This document shows, one piece after another, positions 1 to 10,243 of a DNA stretch of 64,000 bases. This DNA comes from Lucinisca nassula (Eukaryota > Mollusca > Bivalvia > Lucinida > Lucinidae). Position numbers and translations under genes: made by a program. The notes beneath the pieces are model-generated. The model saw only the letters and a program-made list of their open reading frames with translations. It had not been told where the DNA came from and ran no database searches. The stretch spans positions 202,261,644-202,325,643 of the forward strand of contig OY757011.1 of assembly GCA_963580285.1 (NCBI GenBank), written 5' to 3'. How positions within the stretch are numbered: the stretch's first letter is position 1; each line of letters begins with the position of its first letter.

Positions 1-593
1 TATCAGGAGTGCTACAGGGAATTGAAGAGACACACTCACTAGTTGTGGAACGTATTTATTTGCTTTTTCAACTGAATCTTGAATGAAAGAAGTTATCAAT
101 TTAAAGTTCTCTTGTACGGAACGAACATCGGTACGGATGTTAAAGTATTTCTGTTAGCAAATCTAAGCGCATGCTTCGTCATAGGTACATAGCCACCTTT
201 TTGATATAAATGTTCGTTTCTACGAGTTTATAAGTGGAAGGAAATGTTTAAAACTAAAGAGACAATATCATGATCACTGTTTTTGTAGCGCTGGTTAATA
301 ACTTCGTATTAAGCTGGTAAGGACGTGAGAATCAAATCCAAAGTGTTCCTATCACGTATAGGGAAGTTACCAATTTGTTCCATACTATGAGCACCCATGG
401 TGCCAATTAGTATTTTCTCTCGGACTGACTCTGCTTTGTGCCTTGTTTTCTGAGCGTGTCAGACGAAACATTATCTCTGAAGTTAAAGGCGCTAAGTTTC
501 TTGGACTATCAAATACAATATTCTTAACGATTTTCATTAATTTGACTCATCTAAAGCTAAGGGTTCGTTACATTGAAATTATAGTTATGCTAT
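1..593. other. Non-coding stretch, nothing recognised
   Basis: No long open frame, tRNA, or repeat related to others in the window was recognised. It may be an upstream intron of the SLC22-like gene, because the first exon found (2142) starts mid-protein. Confidence 0.4.
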
Positions 594-894
594 TGTTTGT
601 TTACTTGATTTGATGTTTAACGTCCCTGTCAACACTATATAGGTCATTTTGGAGACGCTGCGTCCAATTTTGTTGGACTTTTACCCGACACTGAGATGAA
701 ATGACATCTCAAGCCCTGTCGCCCAATGAAACCAATAGGGTTTATAAGCAGACGGTACGACTCGCACCGCTTTGCCTGAGCAGGCATAGATCCTGTAAGA
801 AGTTTACCAGTACTCGTGTGCGGCCGGATTCAGCTCTGCGCGGAAGCATCATGCAGCCCATTTATTTCTTCAAGCCCCGATGGGCGGGGCCGTA
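594..894 (-). mobile_element. SINE, family S1 (GACGTTAAAC tail)
   Basis: About 300-bp repeat found at least ten times in the window. On the minus strand it has a head with CATGATGCTTCC, a middle with GATGTCATTTCATCTCA and a 3' end reading GGGACGTTAAAC, followed by an A-rich CAAA-type tail. The copy at 9633-9933 has a perfect 15-bp target duplication, which supports LINE-mediated insertion. I see no clear tRNA A/B boxes in its head. Confidence 0.7.
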
Positions 895-1028
895 TAGTTA
901 TGCTATAACGTATGTCGCTGGAATAGTGATTAACTATACAACCTGGCTTTTTCATCCGCATAGTATGGATTATATTTTCTAGTCCTTAAGGATCATTAAT
1001 TCCACAGCGGAAATTTAAACGTATTTAA

Positions 1029-1074
1029 GGGTCACTGATGAGGCCTAATTAACAGAAACTTGCTATTCTGGTCC
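1029..1074 (+). ncRNA. Decayed hammerhead ribozyme relic
   Basis: Homologous to the better copy at 27249. Stem I is kept (GGGTCA with TGGTCC, including G-T wobbles), followed by CTGATGA and later GAAA. Stem II and stem III have lost their pairing, so it is probably inactive. About 60 bp upstream and 70 bp downstream also resemble the 27-kb copy, so this is a relic of the same mobile unit. Confidence 0.6.
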
Positions 1075-1782
1075 AGAAAAAAACTTGTACATTCTAAAGT
1101 TTCTGCTTGTGTTGTAGACCTTGCGTCCGAAGGATTACCAATTGTATAGAATTTTTGCCTAAACTGAGCGTCCATGTCCGACATGGGTTAGGTTAGGAAC
1201 AGGCTTGTAGTAGACTGAAAGAAAGGAACTTTTATAAGCCGCGATGGATCCAAGGGCGAGGATTGTGACCAACGAAATCGATTTAAGCCTTCCTGGCCAG
1301 TTAAAATATTTTGCTGCCCGTATCAAGCGGATGCTTGTTTTGTTTACTACAATTTTACCTGTTTTAAAAAGTGCATGACTTCCAATGAATATGAAGAGGG
1401 TATACATTATACATCACTTATTGCCCCAACAAAAATGAATGACAAGCACTATGGGAACTAATCTAAATTTTCTGATGAATGTCTTACTTGTTCAAACATT
1501 TGATTTAAATTATGGAAAATATTCAGATTTGGATCACAAGAAAAAATAAATGTGTATATGTATATACAAGCATGGTATTAAATAAAACCATATTAAGTTG
1601 TGGTGCGATCAGAATAAACATATTTGAAATTTAAGCAAAGCTATATTTTCAGGACACATAAACAAACGTTGGGCTTAAAATGGACTCCTAACACCCGTGG
1701 TTATTTATCTTATGCAGTAGAAATGCATTTGTATAGTTGTTTGTCTGTCTGAAGTTTAAAAAAAATCATGGGTGGGCAGATT
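1075..1782. other. Non-coding stretch
   Basis: AT-rich and without a convincing exon. Positions 1225-1310 resemble the minus-strand PLE 3'-tail repeat (around 'gcgaggattgtgacc' and 'cgatttaagcc'). Otherwise nothing was recognised. Confidence 0.4.
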
Positions 1783-2062
1783 TCATCAAGTAAACAAGTC
1801 CGTGAAATGAACACCCCCTAAACCCCACTTTATATAGAGAAAACTGGGGTGTAAGGGGGTATACATTATTTGTTTTATTATTTTTGCTCCATGACATAGG
1901 TTGTGGGTACTCGTAGAACTGCCTCAATGAGGCGGCTCTAACGAGCACCCGCAACCAATGTTTGGAGTAAAAATAACCAAAATATCACATATTTTCGTCA
2001 GAAAAGTAGCCCTTTTGGAGATGTGAAAAAGCACAATGTCGCACGGGTGTGTTATCGTAATG
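1783..2062. mobile_element. Foldback MITE, subfamily B
   Basis: About 280 bp. It begins CATCAAGTAAACAAGTCCGT and ends GGGTGTGTTATCGTAATG, so the termini are imperfect inverted repeats. The centre is a palindrome: 'ggttgtgggtactcgt' on the left arm and 'gagcacccgcaacc' on the right, around GCCTCAATGAGGC. Other B copies are at 10540 and 23589. Confidence 0.75.
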
Positions 2063-2141
2063 TAGAGTCCTCATTTTCTGGTATGTACAGAATTATTTAC
2101 ATTTACTGATACTCATTAGACAATAATTTCATCACACACAG

Positions 2142-2333
2142 TATAAAAATGCTTAAGATTAGTCCAGATGTTACCCGTATGATATTGTTTTATTGCAGGG
2201 CTGCTATGAGTTATTCCTACTATGGCTTGACATTTGGTATACAGAATATGGCTGGTGATTTATATCTGAACATGTTTCTAGTCAATATCATTGAAGTGCC
2301 TGCCAACTTAGTAACAATGTATATAGTCAACAG
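2142..2333 (+). CDS. SLC22-like transporter, internal exon (TM7-TM8)
   Basis: First recognised exon of a major-facilitator transporter of the organic cation/anion (SLC22) type. These plasma-membrane proteins move organic ions across the bilayer. The exon encodes about 63 residues containing RMILFYCRAAMSYSYYGLTF (seventh membrane segment), then GDLYLNMFLVNIIEVPANLV (eighth) and the start of the loop, YIVNR. The acceptor is AG at 2140-2141; a second AG at 2197-2198 is less likely because it would cut the YYGL segment. The donor is AG|gtaagc at 2334, leaving two bases that complete an arginine codon in the exon at 8798. The upstream half (TM1-6, large extracellular loop) was not found. Substrate cannot be told. 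Confidence 0.85.
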
Positions 2334-2360
2334 GTAAGCGAGATAAACCCTCTCGATAAA

Positions 2361-2706
2361 AAACCTATATAATTTTAACCTATTTCATCCCTACTTTTAT
2401 GTAGTGAAACGGGGTTTTACAGGGGTGTACATTAGTTGTCTCATTTCTGCCAAAACAGAGATTGTGGGTAGTCGTCAGACACGGGTACCCACAATCTATA
2501 TTTAGAGCCACAACGTGAACAATATCATATTTGTTTAACTGAAAATGGTTAGTTATTTATGGTAACAATTTCATGGTACTTGAATAGGCGTGTTTTCTGA
2601 ATCCCTTTGTATGATACTTGTATTCTGTGTCAACATTATCTGTGTAAAAGATGTATGTATTATACAAAGAAATACAGTTTAAACCAATAGGCGTGTTTTC
2701 GTAATG
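2361..2706. mobile_element. Foldback MITE, subfamily A, degenerate
   Basis: Starts near 'aacctatataatttt' and keeps the arms 'agattgtgggta' / 'tacccacaatct' around a shortened core. Two right-end remnants (GGCGTGTTTTC) occur at about 2587 and 2690, the second ending CGTAATG. This suggests a rearranged or double copy inside SLC22 intron 1. Confidence 0.6.
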
Positions 2707-3299
2707 TAAACGTTTTAGGGGAATGGATACACTAGGAGTTAACAAGGGAGACATGTTCTGGGACTTCCTGTTTGATTTACCATAATAGACTGTAAACTGA
2801 ACCTCTTCGAGAAAGCGGTCTCCGTGTAATAAAGGCAAGAACTTGCTCCTGATACGTATTGACAAAGGAGAGAAATGTATTTTTGATAGATTTGTCTCCC
2901 CTGAAAGTGTTTACTATTTCCTTAAAGACAGGACGCAACACAGGCATACCCGAGTCATTCTGTGTCTGACAGCTGAAGAGGTAACATCAGTTCTGTTCAT
3001 CTGATTGGCTGTGAAATGAGCGGTATTGTGACATTACAGTGATTGACAGAAATAATTGACAGGTCCTATCTGTTTGCAGTTACCTTGTTATCTCACATAT
3101 GTAATAAAAGACACACTTCATAATTGGTTTCAATAGTCAAACATTCAAATGAATTTAGACATGGTTCATGTATTGTTTCAGTTTTCATAAACAAAAACAT
3201 ATCATGTCATTTAAGTTAAAAATAAATAGCATATTTAGTTCAATGAAAAAATAAAAGTTGTTGTAAAAGCATAATGTGTTTGACTTTATAAGACCACAA
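2707..3299. other. Intronic stretch, nothing recognised
   Basis: AT-rich intron of the SLC22-like gene. No exon-like open frame with good splice sites and no repeat found elsewhere in the window. Confidence 0.4.
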
Positions 3300-3775
3300 A
3301 CAAAACATATAAGCGATACACGCATTCAGAGACGAGCTATATCAAACACAAACCGCTACAGAAGCACCGCCTTGGGACGGCCAGTGAAAAGTTTCACTTG
3401 GGCGCTTAAATCGATTTCACGTCGTCACAATCCTCGCCCCTTACTTCTGTAGTGGCTAAGACAAATGATTTGTTCAGTTCGCATAAAGGCTGCCTAACTC
3501 ATCTGTGCTACACCTCAGAGAACATAACAATCAAACAATTACAAAGATGAAACAATAACAGTGCAAAAGCAATATAGAGGTATGATCAGGAATTAACCCA
3601 CAGCTCCCACCAGAGACACCAGAGTGAAAGAAACACAAACATGAAATAACTAGACCACAAAAGTACCGCGACAGAAGAACCGCCTTGGAGAATTTCACTT
3701 GTGGGGGGTGGGGGGGGGGAGAGTGGGGTGGGGTGGGGGGGGGGCTTAATTCGATTTTACGCGGCCGCACTACCA
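3300..3775 (-). mobile_element. PLE 3'-tail fragments (two, minus strand)
   Basis: Two partial copies of the 3' untranslated tail that follows the PLE reverse transcriptase at 13.4 kb, both in minus orientation. Shared landmarks are the rc of 'aggcggttcttctg', the rc of 'taagggcgaggattgtg', and 'gatcaggaat' at the end. A G-rich run at 3702-3744 interrupts the second copy. Confidence 0.6.
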
Positions 3776-4583
3776 TCACTGTGGATTGGAACGCACTTAC
3801 TTTTGTATGCTAGCTACCTGCTCATGATTGAGCTGGGAACCAGTCCGCCATCTTTACACTTGCTGTGTTCGTTTTGCTACGAAATGGCGTACGCCGATGC
3901 CTCGCTTGCGCCTCCTTTACGTCGAACCATTTGTTTATTGGCTGACGCAGGCTTACGCCGATCACATGACCGCAAAAGTTTTCGAGTGAAAAGAGTGCCA
4001 CCGGCGAATAGAGAAGTAGCCAATGTCTATATCAATTACAGCTTGCAAGGACATACATGGCTTGCCCTTGCTGACAATATCGAAATTTGAAACCAAAGAT
4101 AAACGGATCCCAAATGAAAGTCTTTCCAGTCAAACACTTCTACCCAGATATGGAATAGTTGGGTCCCAGTAAGTGAATTGAAAGATTGGGATATTACGTT
4201 TGGGTAGATAGGTTGGCATAATTGACTTTCAGTTGGGATCCTTTGACTTTGTTTCACAATTTCTGTGTCAATTCTAGTCTGCAAGGGCATGTCAAGGATG
4301 CCCTTGAAGTCTCGAATTGATATTGATGTGGATCGATTCTTATGATGCCTGTTTAATCAATCTGCTGCTGTAACATCCTTTACATTATTATTTGTTCTGT
4401 GGTGGGGGTGGGAGATAGGGTCCGGCACCTGCAAGAGCAGGCAATGTATGCCCTTGCAGTTTGGTATTGGGGTCTGAAAATTCATCGAGATAGTTGGATA
4501 CAATTAAACCCCTCACTATACACCAAACGGACAAACAAAATTTTGCGATTATTTTGTACCATTCCTGACTATACAAAACGGCA
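3776..4583. other. Intronic stretch with degenerate inverted segments
   Basis: No exon recognised. Variants of 'tgcaagggcat...tgcccttg' occur near 4041, 4275 and 4427-4465 in both orientations, which suggests an old foldback element. Limits cannot be set. Confidence 0.35.
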
Positions 4584-4820
4584 TTTGAGCTCTGCTGTGC
4601 GATTTCCAACCTCTTTTAAAATCTCAGCAGACGACATTTTTGTTTGTTTATTAATTTATTTATTTTTTATTTATTTATTTATTTAGACAACCATGCTGAC
4701 ATTTTATGTGAATGGCATTCAGATGAACAATACGTCAGTATGGACGAAAATCAAAATGTCGCCTGCTCCTATTTTGTTCAGTGCAGAAGACGTTGAAAAT
4801 CGCACAGCAGAGCTCATTTA
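4584..4820. repeat. Inverted-repeat element with 20-bp arms
   Basis: Left arm GAGCTCTGCTGTGCGATTT (from 4587) has its reverse complement at 4798-4816. The 190-bp interior has a short TTTA/TTTAT microsatellite and no coding sequence. It has MITE form but no second copy was seen in the window. Confidence 0.6.
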
Positions 4821-5384
4821 AACTAAAACAGCTTTGGTGAACCTAAATTCGACAAATTTGCAGGAACCTCTGATCTGATTCCCAGACATCTCATTTTAAA
4901 AAATTCTGTTTCTTGTTAGGACAAAAAAACAAACAAACTGAAAACAACATCTTAATAGTTTCAATCAGGTGCTTCAAAGCGAAAGGTTGGTCACTAATAT
5001 GACGTGTAATGATTATTAGGGCGGTACTTTTGACTAAATATATAGTCAGGATTTCAACAAATCGTTGAAAATAAACTTCAGAAAATAACAAGGCAATAAT
5101 TGCTTCTCCGCTTCGCCGCTTCTACGCTTTAGTTAAAATTCGGCGAGCTTGGCGTACGCCGGTAGTTCGCCTACTTGATGAGGCTGACACGTGAGAAGTT
5201 CACTCGCCTTTCCGCCGTCACGTGATCCAAATCAATTGAGTACCTTGCCGATTGCGGACCACTACCGGACGATGACCGGCGAAGCAAAAGAAACCCAGCC
5301 ATTTCTTCTTTCAAGAAAACTTGATGCTTTAATTGGATGAGCTGAGCATATGATAGAGAAGATCCCCTCTATCTTGCACGTGAT
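4821..5384. other. Intronic stretch, nothing recognised
   Basis: No exon, RNA gene or window-repeated element was recognised. Confidence 0.35.
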
Positions 5385-5810
5385 GTAAGAAATGCATTTT
5401 GCCCTTCTGAAGAGCATAAAGATACACATCAACTTCTTAATTAGGGTTATCGGTATCATAAACTAGGTAAAATGGCCAATTGGCTATCCAAAACAATAAA
5501 AAATAAATATTAGCGATGCACACACTCAAAGACAAACCATAACAGAAATGAACCGCGACAGAAGAACCGCCTTGGATAATTCCACTCTGGTGTAAGTGGG
5601 GTCTTAAATCGATTTTACGCGGCCGCAATCCTCGCCCTTACTTCCGTCGCGAATTAGACAAATAATTTGTTTAGTCCGCAGGAAGGCCTCCTAACTCAAC
5701 AGTGCAACATCTCCGAGAACACAAAAAAAAAAAAAACAAAAAAAAAAACACAAGGATTAAACAACGGTGAGGACTTGACAGCAAGAAACCACTGAAATGC
5801 TGGAACAAAA
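5385..5810. mobile_element. PLE scrap: short + coding piece joined to minus 3' tail
   Basis: 5385-5465 contains two short + strand pieces of PLE coding sequence ('aatgcattttgcccttctga' and 'gggttatcggtatcataaac') brought together by a large deletion. From 5466 the sequence turns into a minus-strand PLE 3' tail, with the rc of 'ggccaattggc' and of 'gaccgttccaaggcggttc'-like landmarks. The opposed orientation repeats what is seen at 24.4-27.5 kb. Confidence 0.6.
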
Positions 5811-6086
5811 CATCAGGAAAACACGCCTATATAATTCTAACCACCTTGAACCCCACCTTTTTATAGTAAAACTGGGGTTTAAAGGGGTAAACCTTATTTT
5901 CTTATTTCTGCTCTAAAATATAGATGTTGGTACTCGTTAGAACCACCTCGATGAGGCGGTTCTAACGAATTCTACAATATATATTTTGAGCAGAAATAAG
6001 AAAAATATCTCGATTTTTCATCTGGAATTTTTCGTTTTTGCGGCTGTAAAATTTACAATGTATTTGAATAGGCATGTTTTCGTAAT
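5811..6086. mobile_element. Foldback MITE, subfamily A
   Basis: Starts CATCAGGAAAACACGCCTAT and ends GGCATGTTTTCGTAAT. The outer TIR is about 20 bp. The palindromic core has the arms 'ctcgttagaaccacctc' / 'gaggcggttctaacga' inside larger flanks 'cttatttctgctc' / 'gagcagaaataag'. It lies within PLE debris. Confidence 0.85.
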
Positions 6087-6840
6087 AGAAAACCAATATT
6101 CAGACCCCAATGGACCTTTTCTAAGTTTTATAGACGTCATTCCGAGGTAGTTCCTAAATTAAATGTTGGACTTAAATCTCTTCTGGAACAAGGCCTGTCG
6201 GAATCCGAATTATATGGTTACCGTTAGTGTATAAATTCAGAAAAGTTATACATGCAATGACTTCAGTACCCATTTTCGCAAAATCATTCTTCAATATACA
6301 AAGCTTGGGTACAACATAAATGTTATAAGGCAGATTGCATGCAATCACGGTTGATAATTTAATTTCACGCAGGCGGGTCAGGCCTAAGATTCTGTGACGG
6401 TTCCAGTGTAAAGGCTTATTAGGTAATGTTGTTTGGTACCTGATACTCTGTGTTTGATTGGGCCTACTGGACTTTTGATTTTTTCTTTAGCTCCAGGATT
6501 CAGTTATTTCATGCTGTCAAGTTCTCACAGTTGTTTCAGCTATGTAATTGTTCGATTTTAAGTATGTGGTCTGAACAAATTATGTCGCAGTTTAGTTTTG
6601 TTATACATGTAATTTGTGTTGGATGTGCGAATCGCTTATATATTTTTGTTTCGGTTCCATTTTGTGGTGGGAAAGTACCCGTCCTTTTGGCTTTCCACTA
6701 GTGAAGTTTCCATAAAGGTCTAGTTATTTTATGTTCGTGTGTCTTTCTCTTTGGTGTCTCTGAATGGATGTGTAGGTTAGTTGTATCGATTCCTGCCCAT
6801 TACCTTCACTTCTGTTAAAGACCACGACAATAAAACTGTA
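6087..6840 (+). pseudogene. PLE reverse transcriptase C-terminal relic and 3' tail
   Basis: 6120-6400 aligns with the C-terminal part of the PLE ORF at 14.05-14.35 kb (matches around KFYRRHSD and GLKSLL..GLSE), but with frameshifts and stops. It is followed by the + strand 3' tail to about 6820, ending near 'ctttggtgtctctgaatgga' and 'tgtatcgattcctg'. Non-functional. Confidence 0.7.
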
Positions 6841-6899
6841 TCAGTTGACACTCGTTCTGCAGAGACAGAGAATAAGTATTTTTTGTGCAATTTAACCCC

Positions 6900-7262
6900 G
6901 TACTAATGAATAGATTTCACACTCAAAGACAAACCATAACAAAAATAAACCGCTACTGAAGAACCTCCTTGGAACGGTCAGTGACACGAATTCCACTTAG
7001 GGGGTCGGCTTAAATCGATTTTACGCGGCCGTAATCCTCGCCCTTACTTTCGTCGCGATTTAGACAAAAATATTCAATTCGCATTAAGGCTTCCAAACTC
7101 ATCAGTGCAACATCTCCGCGAACACAAAACTTAAACAACCACAGAGATGAAATAACGATGAGGACTCGTCAGCAAGAAACAGCTGCACTGCTGGAGCAAA
7201 AAGACTCCGATAGGCCCAACCGGATACAGATCATCAGGTACCAACAACATTTACGCTGGAAC
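6900..7262 (-). mobile_element. PLE 3' tail, minus strand
   Basis: Minus-strand copy of the PLE 3' untranslated tail. Landmarks: rc of 'aggcggttctt', rc of 'taagggcgaggatt', 'catcagtgcaacatctccg' and 'cagcaagaaacagctgcact'. It is inverted relative to the + strand tail ending 80 bp upstream, so the two tails face each other. Confidence 0.7.
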
Positions 7263-7385
7263 CGTCATACAGTCTGAAGCCTGATCCATCCTCATCAGTA
7301 CATAAGGCAAACTAGACCGTCGCCTCAATAAAACCACCAAGGAAATGATACTATTTGAGCCAGCGCACGACAAAACCTACAAAAA

Positions 7386-7565
7386 GACATGTGTGCCCAA
7401 CGAAGATTCAGATCAGCCTGCGCATTCGCGCAGTCTGATCAAAGTCTTCGTTGTGCGCCTTACGGATAGCTAAGAGCCAAATGCTCCTTCGTGCAGCAAG
7501 AGAAGTCTCTGGTTAGACTATATGGATGCACAGGCTGATCTGATTCTTCGCCGGGCACACATGTA
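7386..7565. repeat. Foldback repeat (GATCAG type)
   Basis: The outer arms ACATGTGTGCCC and GGGCACACATGT are perfect. Internal arms include 'cgaagattcagatcagcct' against 'aggctgatctgattcttcg'. It is intronic in the SLC22-like gene and probably a MITE. Confidence 0.7.
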
Positions 7566-7653
7566 AGGTGTAGGAAATGTTGTGCCCCGGTTCATATAGC
7601 CGTGATTTTCTTGTCGTTGTGACATTAGAGTGTTGTGTAAAGATGGTTATCAT

Positions 7654-7972
7654 GGGTCTCCGTGGCCTAGCGGTTAAGAGCGCTAACTCTTAATCATTAG
7701 GTCTCTCACCGCTGTGGGTTCGAGCCTGGCTCGGGTCACATGTGAGACGCCAAATTCTGCAACGGAAGGTCATATGGTTTTTCTCCGGGTCCTCCGGTTT
7801 TTGCCCACCTCTGATTAATTAATGATCGGCTCGATATGAGTGAAATAATCTTGTAAGGGCCGTAAAACCAAAACCCCAAAAGAGGGTTATCTGTAAAAGA
7901 GGTCTTAGCTCACGTGCAATGTTAGGCAACCAATGTAGTCCCAGATCATATGCAAAAAAAAAAAAAAAAAAA
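7654..7972 (+). mobile_element. tRNA-derived SINE, family S2
   Basis: The head resembles a tRNA. An A-box-like stretch, TGGCCTAGCGGTTAAGAGCG, lies at about 7662, and a B box, GGGTTCGAGCC, near 7718. A roughly 200-bp body leads to a poly(A) run at 7954-7972. Related copies are at 9108-9310 and 33830-34010. It is not a functional tRNA gene, because the acceptor stem does not pair. Confidence 0.75.
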
Positions 7973-8024
7973 GAAACGGCGACACTGTTTGTTTTTGTTT
8001 AAAACAAACATGGATTAAAAGGAG

Positions 8025-8028
<4 letters not shown>

Positions 8029-8057
<29 letters not shown>
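8029..8057. repeat. (GT)n microsatellite
   Basis: About 14 GT units directly next to the tail end of the minus-strand SINE that follows. Confidence 0.9.
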
Positions 8058-8060
<3 letters not shown>

Positions 8061-8377
8061 TCGGGTTTAACGTCGCTTTCAACAATTTTTCAGTCATATC
8101 ACGACGGTGTCTGGTTGCGACAGGGAGCTCAATGCTCACGTTTATAGTGCTGCCTCACTGAAGTATCATGTCCCAGACACATTACATGATACCACACCCA
8201 GTCACATTATCCTGACACTGGATCGACCAGTCCTAGCTCTACCCCGTAAATCTGAGTGCCAAACAAGGAGCAGCTAGTACCATTTTTAACGACTTTGGTA
8301 TGTCGCGGCCCGGGATCGAACCCCAGACCTCCCGTTCCCCGGAGCGGACACTCTACCAACTGAGCTATCGGGGCCGG
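8058..8377 (-). mobile_element. tRNA-derived SINE, family S3 (minus)
   Basis: On the minus strand the head reads CCCCGATAGCTCAGTTGGTA (A box) and then GGGGTTCGATCCC (B box), close to a genuine tRNA over about 70 nt. The body contains 'catgatacttcagtgag' and the 3' end reads AGCGACGTTAAACCC, followed by (AC)n. This 3' end resembles that of family S1. Confidence 0.8.
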
Positions 8378-8407
8378 TAAAAGGAGTTAATATGAAACAG
8401 AGAAAAT

Positions 8408-8684
8408 CATCGCGAAAACACACCTATATAATTTTGACCTCCTTTAACCCCACTTTTTTGTAGTAAAACTGGGATTTACAGGGGTAAACATTATTTTTCT
8501 TATTTCTGCTCTAAAATAAAGATTGCAGGTTCTCGTTAGAACCGCCTCAACGAGGCGGTTCTAACGTGTACCCACAATCTATATTTTGAGCAGAAATAAG
8601 AAAAATATCACAATTTTTCGTCTTCAAGTTTGTATTTTTCGGCAGTAAAAGCAATGTTTTTTGTATAGGCGTGTTTTCGTATTG
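8408..8684. mobile_element. Foldback MITE, subfamily A
   Basis: Starts CATCGCGAAAACACACCTAT and ends GGCGTGTTTTCGTATTG. The core arms GTTAGAACCGCCTC and GAGGCGGTTCTAAC are perfect, around a short AAC spacer. It lies 113 bp upstream of the SLC22 exon at 8798. Confidence 0.9.
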
Positions 8685-8797
8685 TCCCTTCCAAGACGGT
8701 TTACCCTGCCTACTCTTAAAGACTACTGACTCACTAGTTCTGTAAGTACTTTGATGTCACTGATTGCCTCATCAGTTTCTAATTGACAATGTTGCAG

Positions 8798-8880
8798 GTT
8801 TGGAAGAAAGAAATGGTGTATAGTGAGTTATTTCTTCACTGGTCTGTGTGGCGTTGGAAATGGTATAATACAGCACCTTG
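8798..8880 (+). CDS. SLC22-like transporter, internal exon (TM9)
   Basis: 83-nt exon between acceptor ttgcag (8792-8797) and donor G|gtaaat (8881). The first base completes the arginine codon left open by the exon at 2142. It then encodes FGRRKWCIVSYFFTGLCGVG and NGIIQHL, and its last base opens an aspartate codon completed at 11473. GRRK after a membrane helix is the usual cytoplasmic turn of this family, and the hydrophobic run is the ninth membrane segment. It is too short for simple ORF calling; it was found from phase and family pattern. A MITE starts five bases after the donor. Confidence 0.8.
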
Positions 8881-8885
8881 GTAAA

Positions 8886-9094
8886 TATTGTAAAATTCCG
8901 CTGTTAAGACCACCTAAAATTAAGACTTATTCTGCTATAAAAAGCTTATTAGTAGGTTGTATTTATTCTTTCTTTGTGTTTTCTGCACACAGTGTCCTCT
9001 GGTCAGAGACCACCTTTGGGACTGTTCAAAAGTGGTCTTAAAGACCACCTTTGAACAGTCTCAATGGTGGTCTTAATACAGGAATTTTACTGTA
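8886..9094. mobile_element. MITE, family Z (AGACCACC type)
   Basis: Termini follow TACAGTAAAATTCCGC... and its inverse GGAATTTTACTGTA. The inner palindrome CAAAAGTGGTCTT-AAGACCACCTTTG lies off-centre. Other copies start at 9316, 30800, 57909 and 59955. It begins 5 bp inside the intron after the exon ending at 8880. Confidence 0.85.
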
Positions 9095-9107
9095 TATGTC
9101 ATCATCG

Positions 9108-9310
9108 ACTTCCGTGGCCTAATGGGTAAGAGCGCTCACCCTTACTCACCGCAGTCGTTCGCGCCCCGATCGGGCTAAGTTTGAGACGCCAAGGTCACGT
9201 GATTTTTGTCCGAGAATTCCGGTTTTAGCCCAACTCTGATTAACGATAGGCTCGAAATAAACGAAAATAATCTTGAAAGGATCGCAGAAACCAAACAAAC
9301 ATCAAAATAA
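9108..9310 (+). mobile_element. SINE family S2, degenerate
   Basis: The head 'cttccgtggcctaatgggta' matches the S2 A-box region at 7654. The body matches 'gagacgccaa' and 'gataggctcgaaataa'. It ends in an A-rich tail just before the next MITE. Confidence 0.65.
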
Positions 9311-9315
9311 TTAAT

Positions 9316-9523
9316 TACAGTAAAACTCCTATATTAAGACCACCTTCGGGACTGTTCAAAAGTGGTCTTTAAGACCTCTTTTGAACAGTGCCAAAGGTGG
9401 TCCTTCACCAGAGGACAGTGTATACAGAAACCACAAAGACAGTATAACTGCATCCTGCTAAGTAAGTTTCTTAAGGCAGAAGTAGTCTTAATTTAGGTGG
9501 TCTTAAAAGCGGAATTTTACTGA
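9316..9523. mobile_element. MITE, family Z
   Basis: Starts TACAGTAAAACTCCTATATT and ends GCGGAATTTTACTGA. The inner palindromic GTGGTCTT/AAGACC block is kept. Inverted relative to the copy at 8886, as judged from the position of the inner palindrome. Confidence 0.85.
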
Positions 9524-9632
9524 ATTTATCCCCCAATTTCTGTTCATTTAACACTGACGAAAACGTGATCAGATTACTCACAGTGCATGAGCCGTAGCTA
9601 GCGACATGAAAGTCGTGACAAGAGAAGGATGT

Positions 9633-9933
9633 TCGTTTGTTTGATTTGAGGTTTAACGTCCCCGTCAACACTGTAAAGGTCATTTTGGAGACGTTGCTTC
9701 CAATTTTGTGGGACTTTTACCCGACATTGAGATGAAATGACATCTCAAGCCCTGTCGCCCAATGAAACCAATAGGGTTTATTAGCATGGACGGTCCGCCT
9801 CGCACCGCGGTTCCTGGAAAGGCTTAGATCCTCTAAGCGGTTTACCAGTACTAGTGTGCGGGCCGGATTCAGCTCTGTGTGGAAGCATCATGCAACCCAT
9901 ATATTTCTTCAAGCCCCTATGGGCGGTGGCCGT
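9633..9933 (-). mobile_element. SINE, family S1, with perfect target duplication
   Basis: Reference copy of S1. It is flanked by the 15-bp direct repeat ACAAGAGAAGGATGT at 9618-9632 and 9934-9948. On the minus strand the tail is GGGACGTTAAACCTCAAATC followed by AAACAAAC. The long, exact duplication shows target-primed retrotransposition and fairly recent insertion. Confidence 0.85.
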
Positions 9934-9965
9934 ACAAGAGAAGGATGTCTAGCTAAAAAAAAAAA

Positions 9966-10243
9966 CATTACGAAAACACACCTATTCTAATACATAGTAA
10001 TTTTTTCGCCGTAAATGTGAATATTTAATGATGAAAAAGTGTGATATTTTTCTTATTTCTACTCACAATATAGATTGTTTGGTACTCGTTACAACTGCCT
10101 CGATGAGGCGGATTTTAACGAGTACCCACAATCTATATTTTAGAGCAGAAATAAGAAAAATAATGTTTACCCTGTAAACCCCAGTTTTGCTGTATAAAAG
10201 TGGGGTTCAAAGGGGCCAAAATTATATAGGCGTGTTTTTTGTG
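9966..10243. mobile_element. Foldback MITE, subfamily A (inverted)
   Basis: Starts CATTACGAAAACACACCTAT and ends GGCGTGTTTTTTGTG. The core arms are 'tactcgttacaactgcctc' and 'gaggcggattttaacgagta'. Oriented opposite to the copy at 8408, as judged by the side on which the 'ccccagtttt' block lies. Confidence 0.85.

Noticed and set aside
3531..3779. Proline-rich minus-strand ORF
   Set aside because: Created by the G-rich run in PLE tail sequence.
7654..7740. tRNA gene at the SINE head (also 8317-8377, 28310-28372, 57240-57305)
   Set aside because: Promoter boxes are present, but acceptor and anticodon stems do not pair and each continues into a SINE body.
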